Shown here: positions 33,149 to 41,232 of the stretch, piece by piece | Layout of the letters: each line of letters opens with the position of its first letter | How positions within the stretch are numbered: the stretch's first letter is position 1 | Source of the DNA: HLUCCA09 sp039822045 | GTDB taxonomy: Bacteria; Pseudomonadota; Alphaproteobacteria; Rhodobacterales; Rhodobacteraceae | Assembly: GCA_039822045.1 (NCBI GenBank) | Contig: JBCBMY010000003.1 | Location: forward strand, 186,001-250,000 | Reading direction: 5' to 3' | DNA length: 64,000 nt | Made by a program: the position numbers and the translations under genes | The notes under the pieces: model-generated | Databases searched by the model: none | What the model was told of the DNA's origin: nothing | The model's input: the letters and a program-made list of their open reading frames with translations, nothing else

Positions 33149-33977
33149 TTCGGTGAAACCCCGCTCGCATGGCCGTGTGGCCATCGCCCCCTCAGCCCAG
33201 CCTCGGAGCCTGATGGACAGCGCCCCGCAATTGGCCGGGGCTTGGACGGCGCGTGTGGTGACGCTCTTCCCCGAAGCGTTTCCCGGAGTCCTCGGCGCGT
33301 CTTTGACCGGGAAGGCGCTGCAAGACGGGCTTTGGGCGCTCGAGACGATCGACCTGCGGCGGTTTGGTGACGGGCGTCACCGCAATGTCGACGACACGCC
33401 AGCCGGGGGCGGCGCAGGGATGGTCTTGCGCCCGGATGTGGTGGACGCGGCGCTTGCTCATGCGGCAGAGAGCACGCCCCGCGATCCGGATCGCTGGCCT
33501 GTCCTTTACCTCTCCCCGCGCGGTCGCCCATTCACTCAATCTATGGCTCAGGCCTTGGCCAAGGCGGACGGTCTCACGCTGCTCTGCGGCCGTTTCGAAG
33601 GTGTCGACGAGCGGGTCCTGGAGGCGCGCCGTGTCGTTGAGGTGTCGCTCGGGGACTTCGTTCTCACGGGCGGCGAGATCGCTGCGCAAGCCTTGATCGA
33701 CGCAACTGTCCGCCTTATACCGCGCGTGCTTGGGAATCAGGCCTCGACGGACGAGGAATCCTTCTCCGACGGACTTCTGGAACACCCGCACTACACGCGT
33801 CCGACCGTCTGGCAGGGTCGCGCGGTGCCCGACATTCTCCTGTCTGGCCACCACGCGAAGATCTCGAAATGGCGGAAGGCGCAGGCCGAAAGGCTGACAC
33901 AGAAACGTCGCCCTGACCTCTGGCGGGCATATCGTGCGAAGCACGGCATGGACCCGGATGGAGACCAAGAGCTCTGA
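33141..33977 (+). CDS. trmD: tRNA (guanine-37-N1)-methyltransferase
   Basis: 278 residues. SPOUT methyltransferase with WTARVVTLFPEAFPGVLG, HRNVDDTPAGGGAGMVLRPD, LLCGRFEGVDERVLE (knot), LGDFVLTGGEIAAQALIDAT and NQASTDEESF. It prevents +1 frameshifting. The ATG at 33141 overlaps the previous stop and gives a 24-residue extension (SHGRVAIAPSAQPRSLM); the in-frame ATG at 33213 is the alternative start. Confidence 0.95.
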   Translation: MPDSVKPRSHGRVAIAPSAQPRSLMDSAPQLAGAWTARVVTLFPEAFPGVLGASLTGKALQDGLWALETIDLRRFGDGRHRNVDDTPAGGGAGMVLRPDVVDAALAHAAESTPRDPDRWPVLYLSPRGRPFTQSMAQALAKADGLTLLCGRFEGVDERVLEARRVVEVSLGDFVLTGGEIAAQALIDATVRLIPRVLGNQASTDEESFSDGLLEHPHYTRPTVWQGRAVPDILLSGHHAKISKWRKAQAERLTQKRRPDLWRAYRAKHGMDPDGDQEL

Positions 33978-34031
33978 GGGCGCGCACATCTTTGCGGATC
34001 AAACCGCAAGCGACAAGAAGGAGCGGATCAG

Positions 34032-34424
34032 ATGGACCTGATCGCACAGCTGGAGGCCGAGCAAGTCACCGCGCTCGGCAAGGACATTCCGGATTTCAAA
34101 GCCGGCGACACGATTCGTGTCGGCTACAAGGTGACCGAAGGCTCGCGGACGCGGGTTCAGAACTACGAAGGCGTTTGCATCGCGCGCAAGAACGGCGAGG
34201 GCATCGCCGGGTCGTTCACCGTGCGCAAGATCAGCTTCGGTGAAGGTGTCGAGCGGGTCTTTCCCCTGTACTCCACCAACATCGACTCGATCACCGTGGT
34301 GCGCCGCGGCCGGGTGCGCCGTGCGAAGCTTTACTATCTGCGCTCGCGGCGCGGCAAGTCCGCCCGGATCGCCGAGGACAACACCTACAAGCCCAAGACT
34401 TCGGGCGCAGACGCGAACGCTTGA
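34032..34424 (+). CDS. rplS: 50S ribosomal protein L19
   Basis: 130 residues. DLIAQLEAEQVTALGKDIPDF, FKAGDTIRVGYKVTEGSRTR, QNYEGVCIARKNGEGIAGSF, FPLYSTNIDSITVVRRGRVRR and KLYYLRSRRGKSARI are typical. Sits at the 30S-50S interface. AGAAGGAGCG precedes the ATG. Confidence 0.98.
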   Translation: MDLIAQLEAEQVTALGKDIPDFKAGDTIRVGYKVTEGSRTRVQNYEGVCIARKNGEGIAGSFTVRKISFGEGVERVFPLYSTNIDSITVVRRGRVRRAKLYYLRSRRGKSARIAEDNTYKPKTSGADANA

Positions 34425-34435
34425 GGAGACCGGCG

Positions 34436-34657
34436 ATGAAAAAGGACCTGCACCCCGAATATCATGTCGTCGACGTCAAGATGACCGACGGCACGATCAT
34501 CCAGATGAAAACGACCTGGGGCAAAGAGGGCGACACGCTTGCGCTCGACATCGACCCCACCACCCACCCGGCCTGGACAGGCGGCTCGACCCGCCTGATG
34601 GACCAGGGCGGCCGCGTGTCGAAGTTCAAGAAGAAGTACGAGGGTCTCGGCTTCTAG
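34436..34657 (+). CDS. rpmE: 50S ribosomal protein L31 (zinc-free form)
   Basis: 73 residues: MKKDLHPEYHVVDVKMTDGT, HPAWTGGSTRLMDQGGRVSK, FKKKYEGLGF. The zinc ligands of C+ type L31 (CxxC pairs) are absent; there is no Cys at all, so it does not depend on zinc supply. This is the usual alphaproteobacterial form. Last gene of the run, 12 bases after rplS. Confidence 0.96.
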   Translation: MKKDLHPEYHVVDVKMTDGTIIQMKTTWGKEGDTLALDIDPTTHPAWTGGSTRLMDQGGRVSKFKKKYEGLGF

Positions 34658-34671
34658 GCTCTTCTGCTCAG

Positions 34672-35706
34672 CTATGTGGGATGCCCGTCGCATTTGCGGC
34701 GGGCATTTGCTTTTGGCCCCGCCATCTGCGGCCGCGGCCTGGGGCTGTTGCTCATCGCCGCTCGCGCGCGGCCCGAGAAGAGGCGGGTAAGCGGCGCGCT
34801 CAACCGGGTGGCGCCAAGCGTCACAGCTTCGGCACCTGTACCGAGCTTGAAGCGTGCGAGCCCCGCCGCGCCCTCGGTGTCGATCAGGTCGAGGTCGAGA
34901 GCTTTGACGCCCATCTCACGTAGCCGCAGCATGGCATGCCACATGAGCAACGTGTGGGCCCCTGCGGCCCGACCGTCCGGCCCAGACCAGCCGATGTGAT
35001 AGCTCGCGCCGGCGCCGTGCCTCAGAAACAGCATGGCGGCGATGGGCGGTCCGGTCTTGTTCTCGGAGGCGGTGAAGAGACGTGCCGCGCTTGCTCCGCC
35101 CCACCGGGCCCAGGACAATGTGAAGGCGTCCGGCAAGCGGCGGTACCGGCGTGTGCGCGCCTGGATGGCCTCGTGGCGGAGCAACCAATGATACGGCGCG
35201 TCTCGGATTTCGTCCTCGGAGATGAATAGCCGGGCCGCCTCGGCGCGGTTCAGCCGGTTGCGCCACTTTTGTTTGAGCCGCGCCCGCAGTTGGTCGGGCT
35301 TTGGGGCGAGGTCGAGGACGGCAAGGGTTGCCGGGGACACCATGGCCAGGCCCCCGTCCTCGCTCAGCGGGTCGGAACGGCCAATCGGATCCGGCGTTGC
35401 AAGCACTGCGCGGTACTCTTGCCTGAGTTGCCGGAGCAGTGAGGACAGGAGCTGCCTACGTCGATGATCTGGAAGCGTGCTGCACCAGACCGGCCCCCTC
35501 GCGAGATAGGCCGTCCGCCCAATCAGGGGCCAGTGGCGAAGGATGATCTGGGCTGTCGCGAGGAGGCTGTCGTCTCGCCAAAGCGCGAACCGTCGCGTGG
35601 GCGTGCCAAGTGCGCCAACGGCACGCGCATAGAGCGTGTGCTGTTGCATTGGGGCGACGGCGCCCTCGGGGAGCGCTTCGGTGTCGGTCTCAACCCAGTT
35701 GGACAT
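34672..35706 (-). CDS. FemAB/BioF2-like acyltransferase (GNAT fold)
   Basis: 344 residues. Two-lobed GNAT arrangement of the FemAB type: APMQQHTLYARAVGALG at the front, LKQKWRNRLNRAEAARLFIS in the middle (typical KWRNxLNRA helix), YHIGWSGPDGRAAGAHTLLM and LDLIDTEGAAGLARFKLG at the end. Family members transfer aminoacyl or acyl groups to peptidoglycan precursors or surface glycans; the substrate is unknown. Its last codons contain the terminator of the convergent ribosomal operon. Confidence 0.82.
   Translation of the reverse strand: MSNWVETDTEALPEGAVAPMQQHTLYARAVGALGTPTRRFALWRDDSLLATAQIILRHWPLIGRTAYLARGPVWCSTLPDHRRRQLLSSLLRQLRQEYRAVLATPDPIGRSDPLSEDGGLAMVSPATLAVLDLAPKPDQLRARLKQKWRNRLNRAEAARLFISEDEIRDAPYHWLLRHEAIQARTRRYRRLPDAFTLSWARWGGASAARLFTASENKTGPPIAAMLFLRHGAGASYHIGWSGPDGRAAGAHTLLMWHAMLRLREMGVKALDLDLIDTEGAAGLARFKLGTGAEAVTLGATRLSAPLTRLFSGRARAAMSNSPRPRPQMAGPKANARRKCDGHPT
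34681..34714 (+). terminator. terminator of the ffh-rpmE operon
   Basis: ATGCCCG at 34681-34687 pairs with CGGGCAT at 34700-34706 (stem extended by CGCA/TGCG), followed by TTGCTTTT. It lies inside the 3' coding end of the convergent FemAB-like gene. Confidence 0.75.
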
Positions 35707-35751
35707 GGGGTGATTAACCCGGCCGAAACCTAAGGCTGAGTTAATGGAACC

Positions 35752-35907
35752 ATGCCCCGATCCATTCCCCAGTCGGTGTTCGGCGTGTCCGCCCGCCGAC
35801 CACGGCCCACCGCCCGGGGGGCGCTCTGGCTCGCTACCCTGCTTTCGCTCCCCGTCTTTGCGGTCTTGAGCATTGTCGAGGTCATTTGGCGGGTCGTTTT
35901 CCCCTAG
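35752..35907 (+). CDS. small single-pass membrane protein, unknown
   Basis: 51 residues: basic N-terminus (SVFGVSARRPRPTARG) then one membrane helix (ALWLATLLSLPVFAVLSIVE) and VIWRVVFP. It starts 45 bases from the divergent FemAB-like gene and ends 93 bases before mipZ. Clean reading frame with a sensible hydrophobic segment, but no recognised family. Confidence 0.5.
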   Translation: MPRSIPQSVFGVSARRPRPTARGALWLATLLSLPVFAVLSIVEVIWRVVFP

Positions 35908-36000
35908 GGCAGCCCTTCCCCCTTCCCGAGCGCTCGACTATTTTCCGGCGGACGTCCGCCGCACGGGCGCAATCCGAGCAGATCGAAACAGGCAGGCGGC

Positions 36001-36801
36001 ATGGCGCACATTATCGTCGTGGGCAACGAAAAGGGCGGGTCCGGAAAGTCCACCACGGCGATGCACGTGGCAACGGCGCTTGTTCGCATGGGGCATTCGG
36101 TTGGGTGCCTCGACCTGGATCTCCGTCAGCAGAGCCTTGGCCGATACATCGACAACCGAACGGCATGGTCCAGGTCTGAGGGGATCGATCTTGCTGTCCC
36201 AGACTTTCGCCAACTGCCGCCGGAGGATCCCGAGGCCCAGGGCAACCGGACCGACGCCCGGCTTCACAACGCCTTGGCCGAACTCCACGCGGCGCATGAC
36301 TTTGTGCTGATCGATTGCCCTGGCTCGCACACGCGGCTGGCTCAGGTGGCCCATACGCTGGCCGACACGCTTGTCACGCCGCTGAACGACAGCTTCGTCG
36401 ATTTCGACCTTCTCGCGCGGATGGATGCGGGCACGGGCAAGATCCTTGGCCCTTCGGTCTATGCCGAGATGGTGTGGCAGGCGCGTCAATTCCGAGCGGC
36501 CGGGGGATTGCCGCCGATCGACTGGATCGTGACGCGCAATCGGCTTGGCCAGCAGGCCATGCACAATAAGCGACGGGTGGGCGATGCTTTGACGCGCCTG
36601 TCAAAGCGCATTGGATTTCGCGTCGCGACCGGGTTTTCCGAACGGGTGATCTTTAGAGAGCTCTTTCCGCGTGGCCTCACCCTCCTCGATCTGCGCGATG
36701 TGGGCGAGGCGCGGCTTTCGATTTCAGGGATCGCGGCGCGTCAGGAATTGCGCGATCTTGTGACCGCGCTGGACTTGCCTGGCGTACAGCCGAGCTTCTG
36801 A
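36001..36801 (+). CDS. mipZ: division plane positioning ATPase MipZ
   Basis: 266 residues, ParA/MinD-like. Deviant Walker A VVGNEKGGSGKSTTAMHVAT, LDLDLRQQSLGRYIDNR (Walker A'), HDFVLIDCPGSHTRL (Walker B) and TPLNDSFVDFDLLARMD, the MipZ-specific segment. In Caulobacter and relatives it binds ParB near the origins and keeps FtsZ off the poles. The convergent gene ends only 11 bases away. Confidence 0.95.
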   Translation: MAHIIVVGNEKGGSGKSTTAMHVATALVRMGHSVGCLDLDLRQQSLGRYIDNRTAWSRSEGIDLAVPDFRQLPPEDPEAQGNRTDARLHNALAELHAAHDFVLIDCPGSHTRLAQVAHTLADTLVTPLNDSFVDFDLLARMDAGTGKILGPSVYAEMVWQARQFRAAGGLPPIDWIVTRNRLGQQAMHNKRRVGDALTRLSKRIGFRVATGFSERVIFRELFPRGLTLLDLRDVGEARLSISGIAARQELRDLVTALDLPGVQPSF

Positions 36802-36812
36802 GGGCGCCCGGC

Positions 36813-37310
36813 TCAGCGCAGCCGGTCGAGACGGCGGACGAAGGGATCAGACGCGATCCGGGCCTCCGTACGCGGCGAGGGCGCAGGTTCAGGCTCTTGC
36901 GAGGTTGACAGCCGGACACCGTTCAGCAGCGACGAGATCTGTCGAGTGCGCCGGCGCATTGTGCTTTGCGGACGCAGGCTTTCCTCGGCCGCTTCAAGCA
37001 CCGGGAGCATTTCGGACGCACGAAGCGTCGACTTGCGCCGCGAGCGTTTCGCCGGGCTTTTTGGGTTCGGGTCCTGACCGGCTTCCTCACCGGCGGCCCT
37101 TGTTGGTGTCTGGACCGATCGAACGCGGCTCAACGGTTCGGGCTCCACATCGCCGAGGACCCGACGCATTGCCTCGATACCGTCACTCTCGTCGGCCATA
37201 TGCGGCGCGTAGGGTGAGATCCGAACATGCGTTGCCTTGCGCCCCTCGCCGATGGATTTGGGCCGCAACCGGCCGACAAGAGCGGAAAGTCCGTTTGGGA
37301 TATTCGCCAT
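36813..37310 (-). CDS. hypothetical basic protein, mostly disordered
   Basis: 165 residues. N-terminus NIPNGLSALVGRLRPKSIGE is folded-looking; the centre is charged and rich in Arg/Ser/Pro (NPKSPAKRSRRKSTLRASEM); ends IASDPFVRRLDRLR. No domain recognised. It faces mipZ tail to tail and is divergent from a lipoprotein gene. Codon use looks like its neighbours, so it is probably a real, lineage-specific gene. Confidence 0.65.
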   Translation of the reverse strand: MANIPNGLSALVGRLRPKSIGEGRKATHVRISPYAPHMADESDGIEAMRRVLGDVEPEPLSRVRSVQTPTRAAGEEAGQDPNPKSPAKRSRRKSTLRASEMLPVLEAAEESLRPQSTMRRRTRQISSLLNGVRLSTSQEPEPAPSPRTEARIASDPFVRRLDRLR

Positions 37311-37514
37311 AGTCACACAGTCCAATCCAATTCAACACGTTAACGGTAGGCGGGGATCGCGGCTGGAATGTGGCAGGTGAACGGCGGTTTCACGTAGGTG
37401 CGCCGAGGCTCGGGATAACCTTCTGTTCACCACTCGTGGCGATTTTTCGGTGGGTGCGCCCGACATCTGGTAGGCTGTTGCCTGGTTTGGTTTTCATGGT
37501 GGATGGAGGCGGCA

Positions 37515-37883
37515 ATGCTGCGCTCAGGGATCAGGCGGTTGACCTTTGTGCCTTGCTTGGCGTCAACGGTGCTTGTTCTTGCGGCCTGTGGCTCCCCACC
37601 CAGGCCGGACATTGGCGTAACGCGCCTCCCGCCCAGCCAGAGCCTGAGCTGTGTCCGGCTTCTCCTGCGCGGTCAGCCTGTCAGGGCGGAGCAGATCCCG
37701 TCTCCGAGTGGTTGGAGGATCGACGTTCAGGTGCCTACGAGCCCGCCGCGCGGATGGGTCTCAAAGGGCAGTATTGTGCACGATGGGACAACGCTGGCCT
37801 GGTTGCCCGATGGTGCAACATTCGGCGTAGAGGACGCTCGCGCCAGAAGCGCCGTGACGCCGGCATTGGCGGCCTGCAGCTAG
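37515..37883 (+). CDS. small lipoprotein of unknown function
   Basis: 122 residues. Signal peptide with lipobox LVLAACG, so the mature protein is lipid-anchored at about residue 25. The mature part contains SLSCVRLLLRGQPVRAEQIP and a C-terminal ATFGVEDARARSAVTPALAA, with no known domain. ATG 37515 is chosen over 37503 because GGAGG lies exactly five bases before it. Confidence 0.65.
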   Translation: MLRSGIRRLTFVPCLASTVLVLAACGSPPRPDIGVTRLPPSQSLSCVRLLLRGQPVRAEQIPSPSGWRIDVQVPTSPPRGWVSKGSIVHDGTTLAWLPDGATFGVEDARARSAVTPALAACS

Positions 37884-37953
37884 AGCCAACGGCATCGCCT
37901 TGCTCCCCGGCGACAAGGGCGTATGGTCCTGCGAGATCTTCGTCGGGAATTCC

Positions 37954-38517
37954 ATGCGCCGCCTTCTGCCCTACTTAGTCGCCGCCTTCGCGCTGCTCCT
38001 TGCCGCATGCGGAGGCGACATAACACGGTTTCCGGCGCCCCTTGCGCCCTCGGGCGACAGGATCGGGATCAGCGTGTCTCGGCTCGAAGTGCGTCAGGTT
38101 TCGCTGCCCAGCTATGCGCTTGACGAAGAGATTTGGATTGAGCAGCCAGACGGGTCTCTGACCGCCGACGACCGTCTTCTCTGGGCGGACGAGCCGAGCC
38201 GGGGCGTGACGCAGGAACTGGCGCGCCAGCTGTCCGCGGTGAGTGGTGCGCGCGTCGCGGCCGAGCCGTGGCCTTTCGAAGATCTGCCGCAGGCCCGGTT
38301 GGAAGTGCGGGTGGATGAGTTCGTGGCGGGCGCCAACGGACGGTTTCGCATCTCAGGTCAGTTCTTCGCCATCTCGGTCACGGCCGGACGCGACCAGGCG
38401 CGCAGCTTCGCCGTATCGGCACCCATTGCGCCAGACAGCGGTGTGCCCGGAATCGCGAGGGCGCGGGCAGCAGCGGTTCGAGATTTGGCGCGGCAGGTTG
38501 CTGCGGATGGCTTCTAG
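37954..38517 (+). CDS. PqiC/YmbA-type lipoprotein
   Basis: 187 residues. Lipobox LLLAACGG; the mature part resembles the ABC-transport auxiliary lipoprotein family (GISVSRLEVRQVSLPSYALD, DDRLLWADEPSRGVTQELAR, WPFEDLPQARLEVRVDEFVA), which works with MCE/PqiB proteins in lipid movement between membranes. No MCE, permease or ATPase is next to it. Start at MRRLLPY. Confidence 0.8.
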   Translation: MRRLLPYLVAAFALLLAACGGDITRFPAPLAPSGDRIGISVSRLEVRQVSLPSYALDEEIWIEQPDGSLTADDRLLWADEPSRGVTQELARQLSAVSGARVAAEPWPFEDLPQARLEVRVDEFVAGANGRFRISGQFFAISVTAGRDQARSFAVSAPIAPDSGVPGIARARAAAVRDLARQVAADGF

Positions 38518-38546
38518 GCCGGACGCTGGGTGCTGCGTAGCGCTCT

Positions 38547-39563
38547 TCATTCGTAGGTGAGCTCAGTCGCCTTTCCACGGAACACAACGTACGCAAGGGC
38601 GGTGTAGGCCGCGATGATCGGCATAACGATGACTGCGCCGACGAAGATGATGATCAGCGCCTCCGGGGCGCTCGCCGCTTCGTAGATCGTGAGCTGTTCC
38701 GGCACGACGTAGGGGTAGAAGGAATAGGCCATCCCCAGGAACGCCAGAATGAAGAGGCCAGTCCCGCATGCAAATGGCACCCAGGCGAAGCTGTCGTCAG
38801 AGGTGGGCAGCCGCCGAAGCGTGAGCCAGAGCACAACCAGCAGAACGAGCGAGACCAGCGGAAGCGGCGCAAGCAGCACGATCTCTGGGAACGAAAACCA
38901 CTTGTCGAAAATGCGTTCGCTGACCAAGGGCGAGGCCAACGAAATCGCTCCGATGCCCAGCATGAGGCCCCAGATACCTCCCTGCGCCCACTCGACCGAT
39001 TTATGCTGTAGCGCGCCATCCGTCTTGATGATCAGCCAGCAGGCGCCGATGAAGCTGTAGCCCACAGTCAGAAAGATCGAGGTAAGGATCGCGAAGCCGA
39101 TATGGGCAAGCGTGGGCGTCAGGCCCATGATGTACATCCCGAGCATGTAGCCCTGGGACAGGGAGGCCAGCAGGCTTCCTGCGAAGAAGGCGAAGTTCCA
39201 GCCGCCCTTGTAGCGGGCCGGCGCCTTTACGCGGAAATCGAACGCGACGCCGCGCAGGATCAGTCCAATGAGCATCACCGCCACGGGAAGGTAGAGCGCC
39301 GTAAGAATGTCGCCGTGGGCAGAGGGAAAGGCGACGAGCAGAAGACCGATTGCCATCACGAGCCACGTTTCGTTCGCGTCCCAAAACGGCCCGATCGATG
39401 AGACCATTCGATCTTTCTCGGACGCGTCGGCGAACGGGAACAGAAGGCCCACGCCGAGATCGAACCCGTCGAGCACGACATATATCAGGATCGACAGTCC
39501 CATCAGGCCTGCGAACGCCAACGGGAGCCAGACCGCCGGATCGGCGAAGATGCCTTCGGTCAT
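38547..39563 (-). CDS. cydB: cytochrome bd-type quinol oxidase subunit II
   Basis: 338 residues, eight to nine membrane helices. Typical CydB segments: LIYVVLDGFDLGVGLLFPF, WDANETWLVMAIGLLLVAFP, DFRVKAPARYKGGWNFAFF, SQGYMLGMYIMGLTPTLAHI. Starts at MTEGIFADP, 4 bases after cydA. It has no heme ligands of its own; it completes the terminal oxidase. Confidence 0.96.
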   Translation of the reverse strand: MTEGIFADPAVWLPLAFAGLMGLSILIYVVLDGFDLGVGLLFPFADASEKDRMVSSIGPFWDANETWLVMAIGLLLVAFPSAHGDILTALYLPVAVMLIGLILRGVAFDFRVKAPARYKGGWNFAFFAGSLLASLSQGYMLGMYIMGLTPTLAHIGFAILTSIFLTVGYSFIGACWLIIKTDGALQHKSVEWAQGGIWGLMLGIGAISLASPLVSERIFDKWFSFPEIVLLAPLPLVSLVLLVVLWLTLRRLPTSDDSFAWVPFACGTGLFILAFLGMAYSFYPYVVPEQLTIYEAASAPEALIIIFVGAVIVMPIIAAYTALAYVVFRGKATELTYE

Positions 39564-39567
39564 TGCC

Positions 39568-41007
39568 CTACTCCGCCGGCGTCGATGATGCAGACGGGCC
39601 GGCAAGGCTCGCGACTGCAAGCCCTGCCGATGGACCTTCGCCCCGGGTGGGGAGGGTTTCACCCCGCGTGGCCTTGGCCGACAGATAGATCAATACGGCG
39701 CAATAGGCCCCGGTGAGCAGCGCATAGATCACGAGGTAGGCGATGAGCGTTGAGAGCACCATCGGTGCCGGAACGTCGGCAACGGCTTGGGCGGTCGTTA
39801 GGACATCCGTCACCAGCCAGGGCTGGCGGCCGATTTCAGTTGTGTACCAGCCCGCAAGGATCGCGACCCAGCCCGACAGGGCCATCCCCGCGAAAACGTA
39901 GAGCATCACGTGAGGCAGAGCCTCGATGCGCCACCGCGTCCGATCGGGCCCTGTACGGCGCGCCATCAAGGCCAGGGCGCCCCAGCTCGCAAAGAGCATA
40001 GCGAACCCGGTGGCGACCATGATCCTGAAGCTGAAGAAGACGGGCGCCACGGGCGGGTGCATGACCTCGCCCTCCTCGGTGACAAACTCGTTCAGGCCTG
40101 GGATCTGGCCGTCGAGGCTGTGGGTGAGAATGAGCGACCCAAGATACGGGATCTTGATTTCGTAGTCGTTCTCGCGCGTTTCGCCGTTGGGGACAGCGAA
40201 CAGGACGAGCGGCACGGGGTCGTCGCCGTGGTTTTCCCAGTGACCTTCCATCGCTGCCACCTTGGCCGGCTGATGTTCCAACGTGTTGAGGCCATGCTGG
40301 TCGCCCACAAAGATCTGGATTGGGATCAAAAGCGCCGCCAACCAGACGCCGAACTTCAAAGTGGCGACCACCGACGCGGACCTGTCTCCGAGAAGGCGGC
40401 GCAGCGCGGACAGGCCGGCGATGAGAAAGGCCACGGTCAAGCCGCTGGCAAGCAGCATGTGCGTAAGGCGATAGGGCATGGAAGGGTTGAAAATGACATC
40501 GACCCAATCGGAGGCGAAGACAACGCCGTCTCGAATTTCATACCCTGCGGGCGTGTGCATCCAACTGTTCAGAACGAGGATCCAAAAGGCCGACAGAGTT
40601 GTGCCGAACGCCACAAGGAAGGTCGCCAGCGTGTGTAGCCAGCCCGGCACGCGCGAGAACCCAAAGAGCATTATCCCAAGAAAACCGGCTTCCAGGAAGA
40701 AGGCGGTCAGCACCTCGTAGGCCAGCAGCGGACCTGCGACATTGCCGACAGTCTCCATGAAGCCGGGCCAGTTCGTACCGAACTGGAATGACATGGTGAT
40801 CCCGGACACGACCCCCATCGCAAAGGTCAGGGCGAACACCTTCACCCAAAAGCGGTAGGCATCCATCCACTTGGCGTCGCCCGTTGCGTTGAAGCGCAGC
40901 TTGAAGAACAGCAGCACCCACCCCAGGGCGATCGTGATCGAGGGGAAAAGGATGTGAAACGAGATGTTCGCGCCAAACTGAATGCGCGACAGAAGAAGAG
41001 TGTCCAT
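39568..41007 (-). CDS. cydA: cytochrome bd-type quinol oxidase subunit I (cyanide-insensitive class)
   Basis: 479 residues. Heme ligand region RIQFGANISFHILFPSITIA with His near the N-terminus, MSFQFGTNWPGFMETVGNVA, short Q-loop and GWYTTEIGRQPWLVTDVL, the form seen in CioA rather than E. coli CydA (GWFVAEYGRQPW). It reduces O2 to water with quinol without pumping protons. The cydDC exporter genes are not adjacent. Confidence 0.95.
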   Translation of the reverse strand: MDTLLLSRIQFGANISFHILFPSITIALGWVLLFFKLRFNATGDAKWMDAYRFWVKVFALTFAMGVVSGITMSFQFGTNWPGFMETVGNVAGPLLAYEVLTAFFLEAGFLGIMLFGFSRVPGWLHTLATFLVAFGTTLSAFWILVLNSWMHTPAGYEIRDGVVFASDWVDVIFNPSMPYRLTHMLLASGLTVAFLIAGLSALRRLLGDRSASVVATLKFGVWLAALLIPIQIFVGDQHGLNTLEHQPAKVAAMEGHWENHGDDPVPLVLFAVPNGETRENDYEIKIPYLGSLILTHSLDGQIPGLNEFVTEEGEVMHPPVAPVFFSFRIMVATGFAMLFASWGALALMARRTGPDRTRWRIEALPHVMLYVFAGMALSGWVAILAGWYTTEIGRQPWLVTDVLTTAQAVADVPAPMVLSTLIAYLVIYALLTGAYCAVLIYLSAKATRGETLPTRGEGPSAGLAVASLAGPSASSTPAE

Positions 41008-41232
41008 CGAAGTCTCCGTTCGGTGGCATCACGAAATTCGTCCGCGAGACCCACCTCGGTGTGCAATCGTTGATCCAGTTGGGAGTGCACCTAGTCGGGA
41101 CGCGCAGCCGTTCAAACGCGTTGGCTGCGACATGGTGACGGACCCGTGCGCGCATCTGAGGTGCACGCTGGTCGGCGGGTCTGCAGAGCGGACGCACTCG
41201 CCAGTTCGATGGGACCACGAGCCCCCGGGCCG
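41008..41232. other. intergenic region upstream of cydAB
   Basis: 225 bases between cydA and the ALDH16 stop, both minus-strand; it should contain the cyd promoter. I looked for an FNR-type TTGAT-N4-ATCAA box and found only a half-site (TTGAT near 41069). No gene is seen. Confidence 0.5.

Noticed and set aside
41069..41083. FNR box before cydA
   Set aside because: Only one TTGAT half-site is present; the second half does not match.
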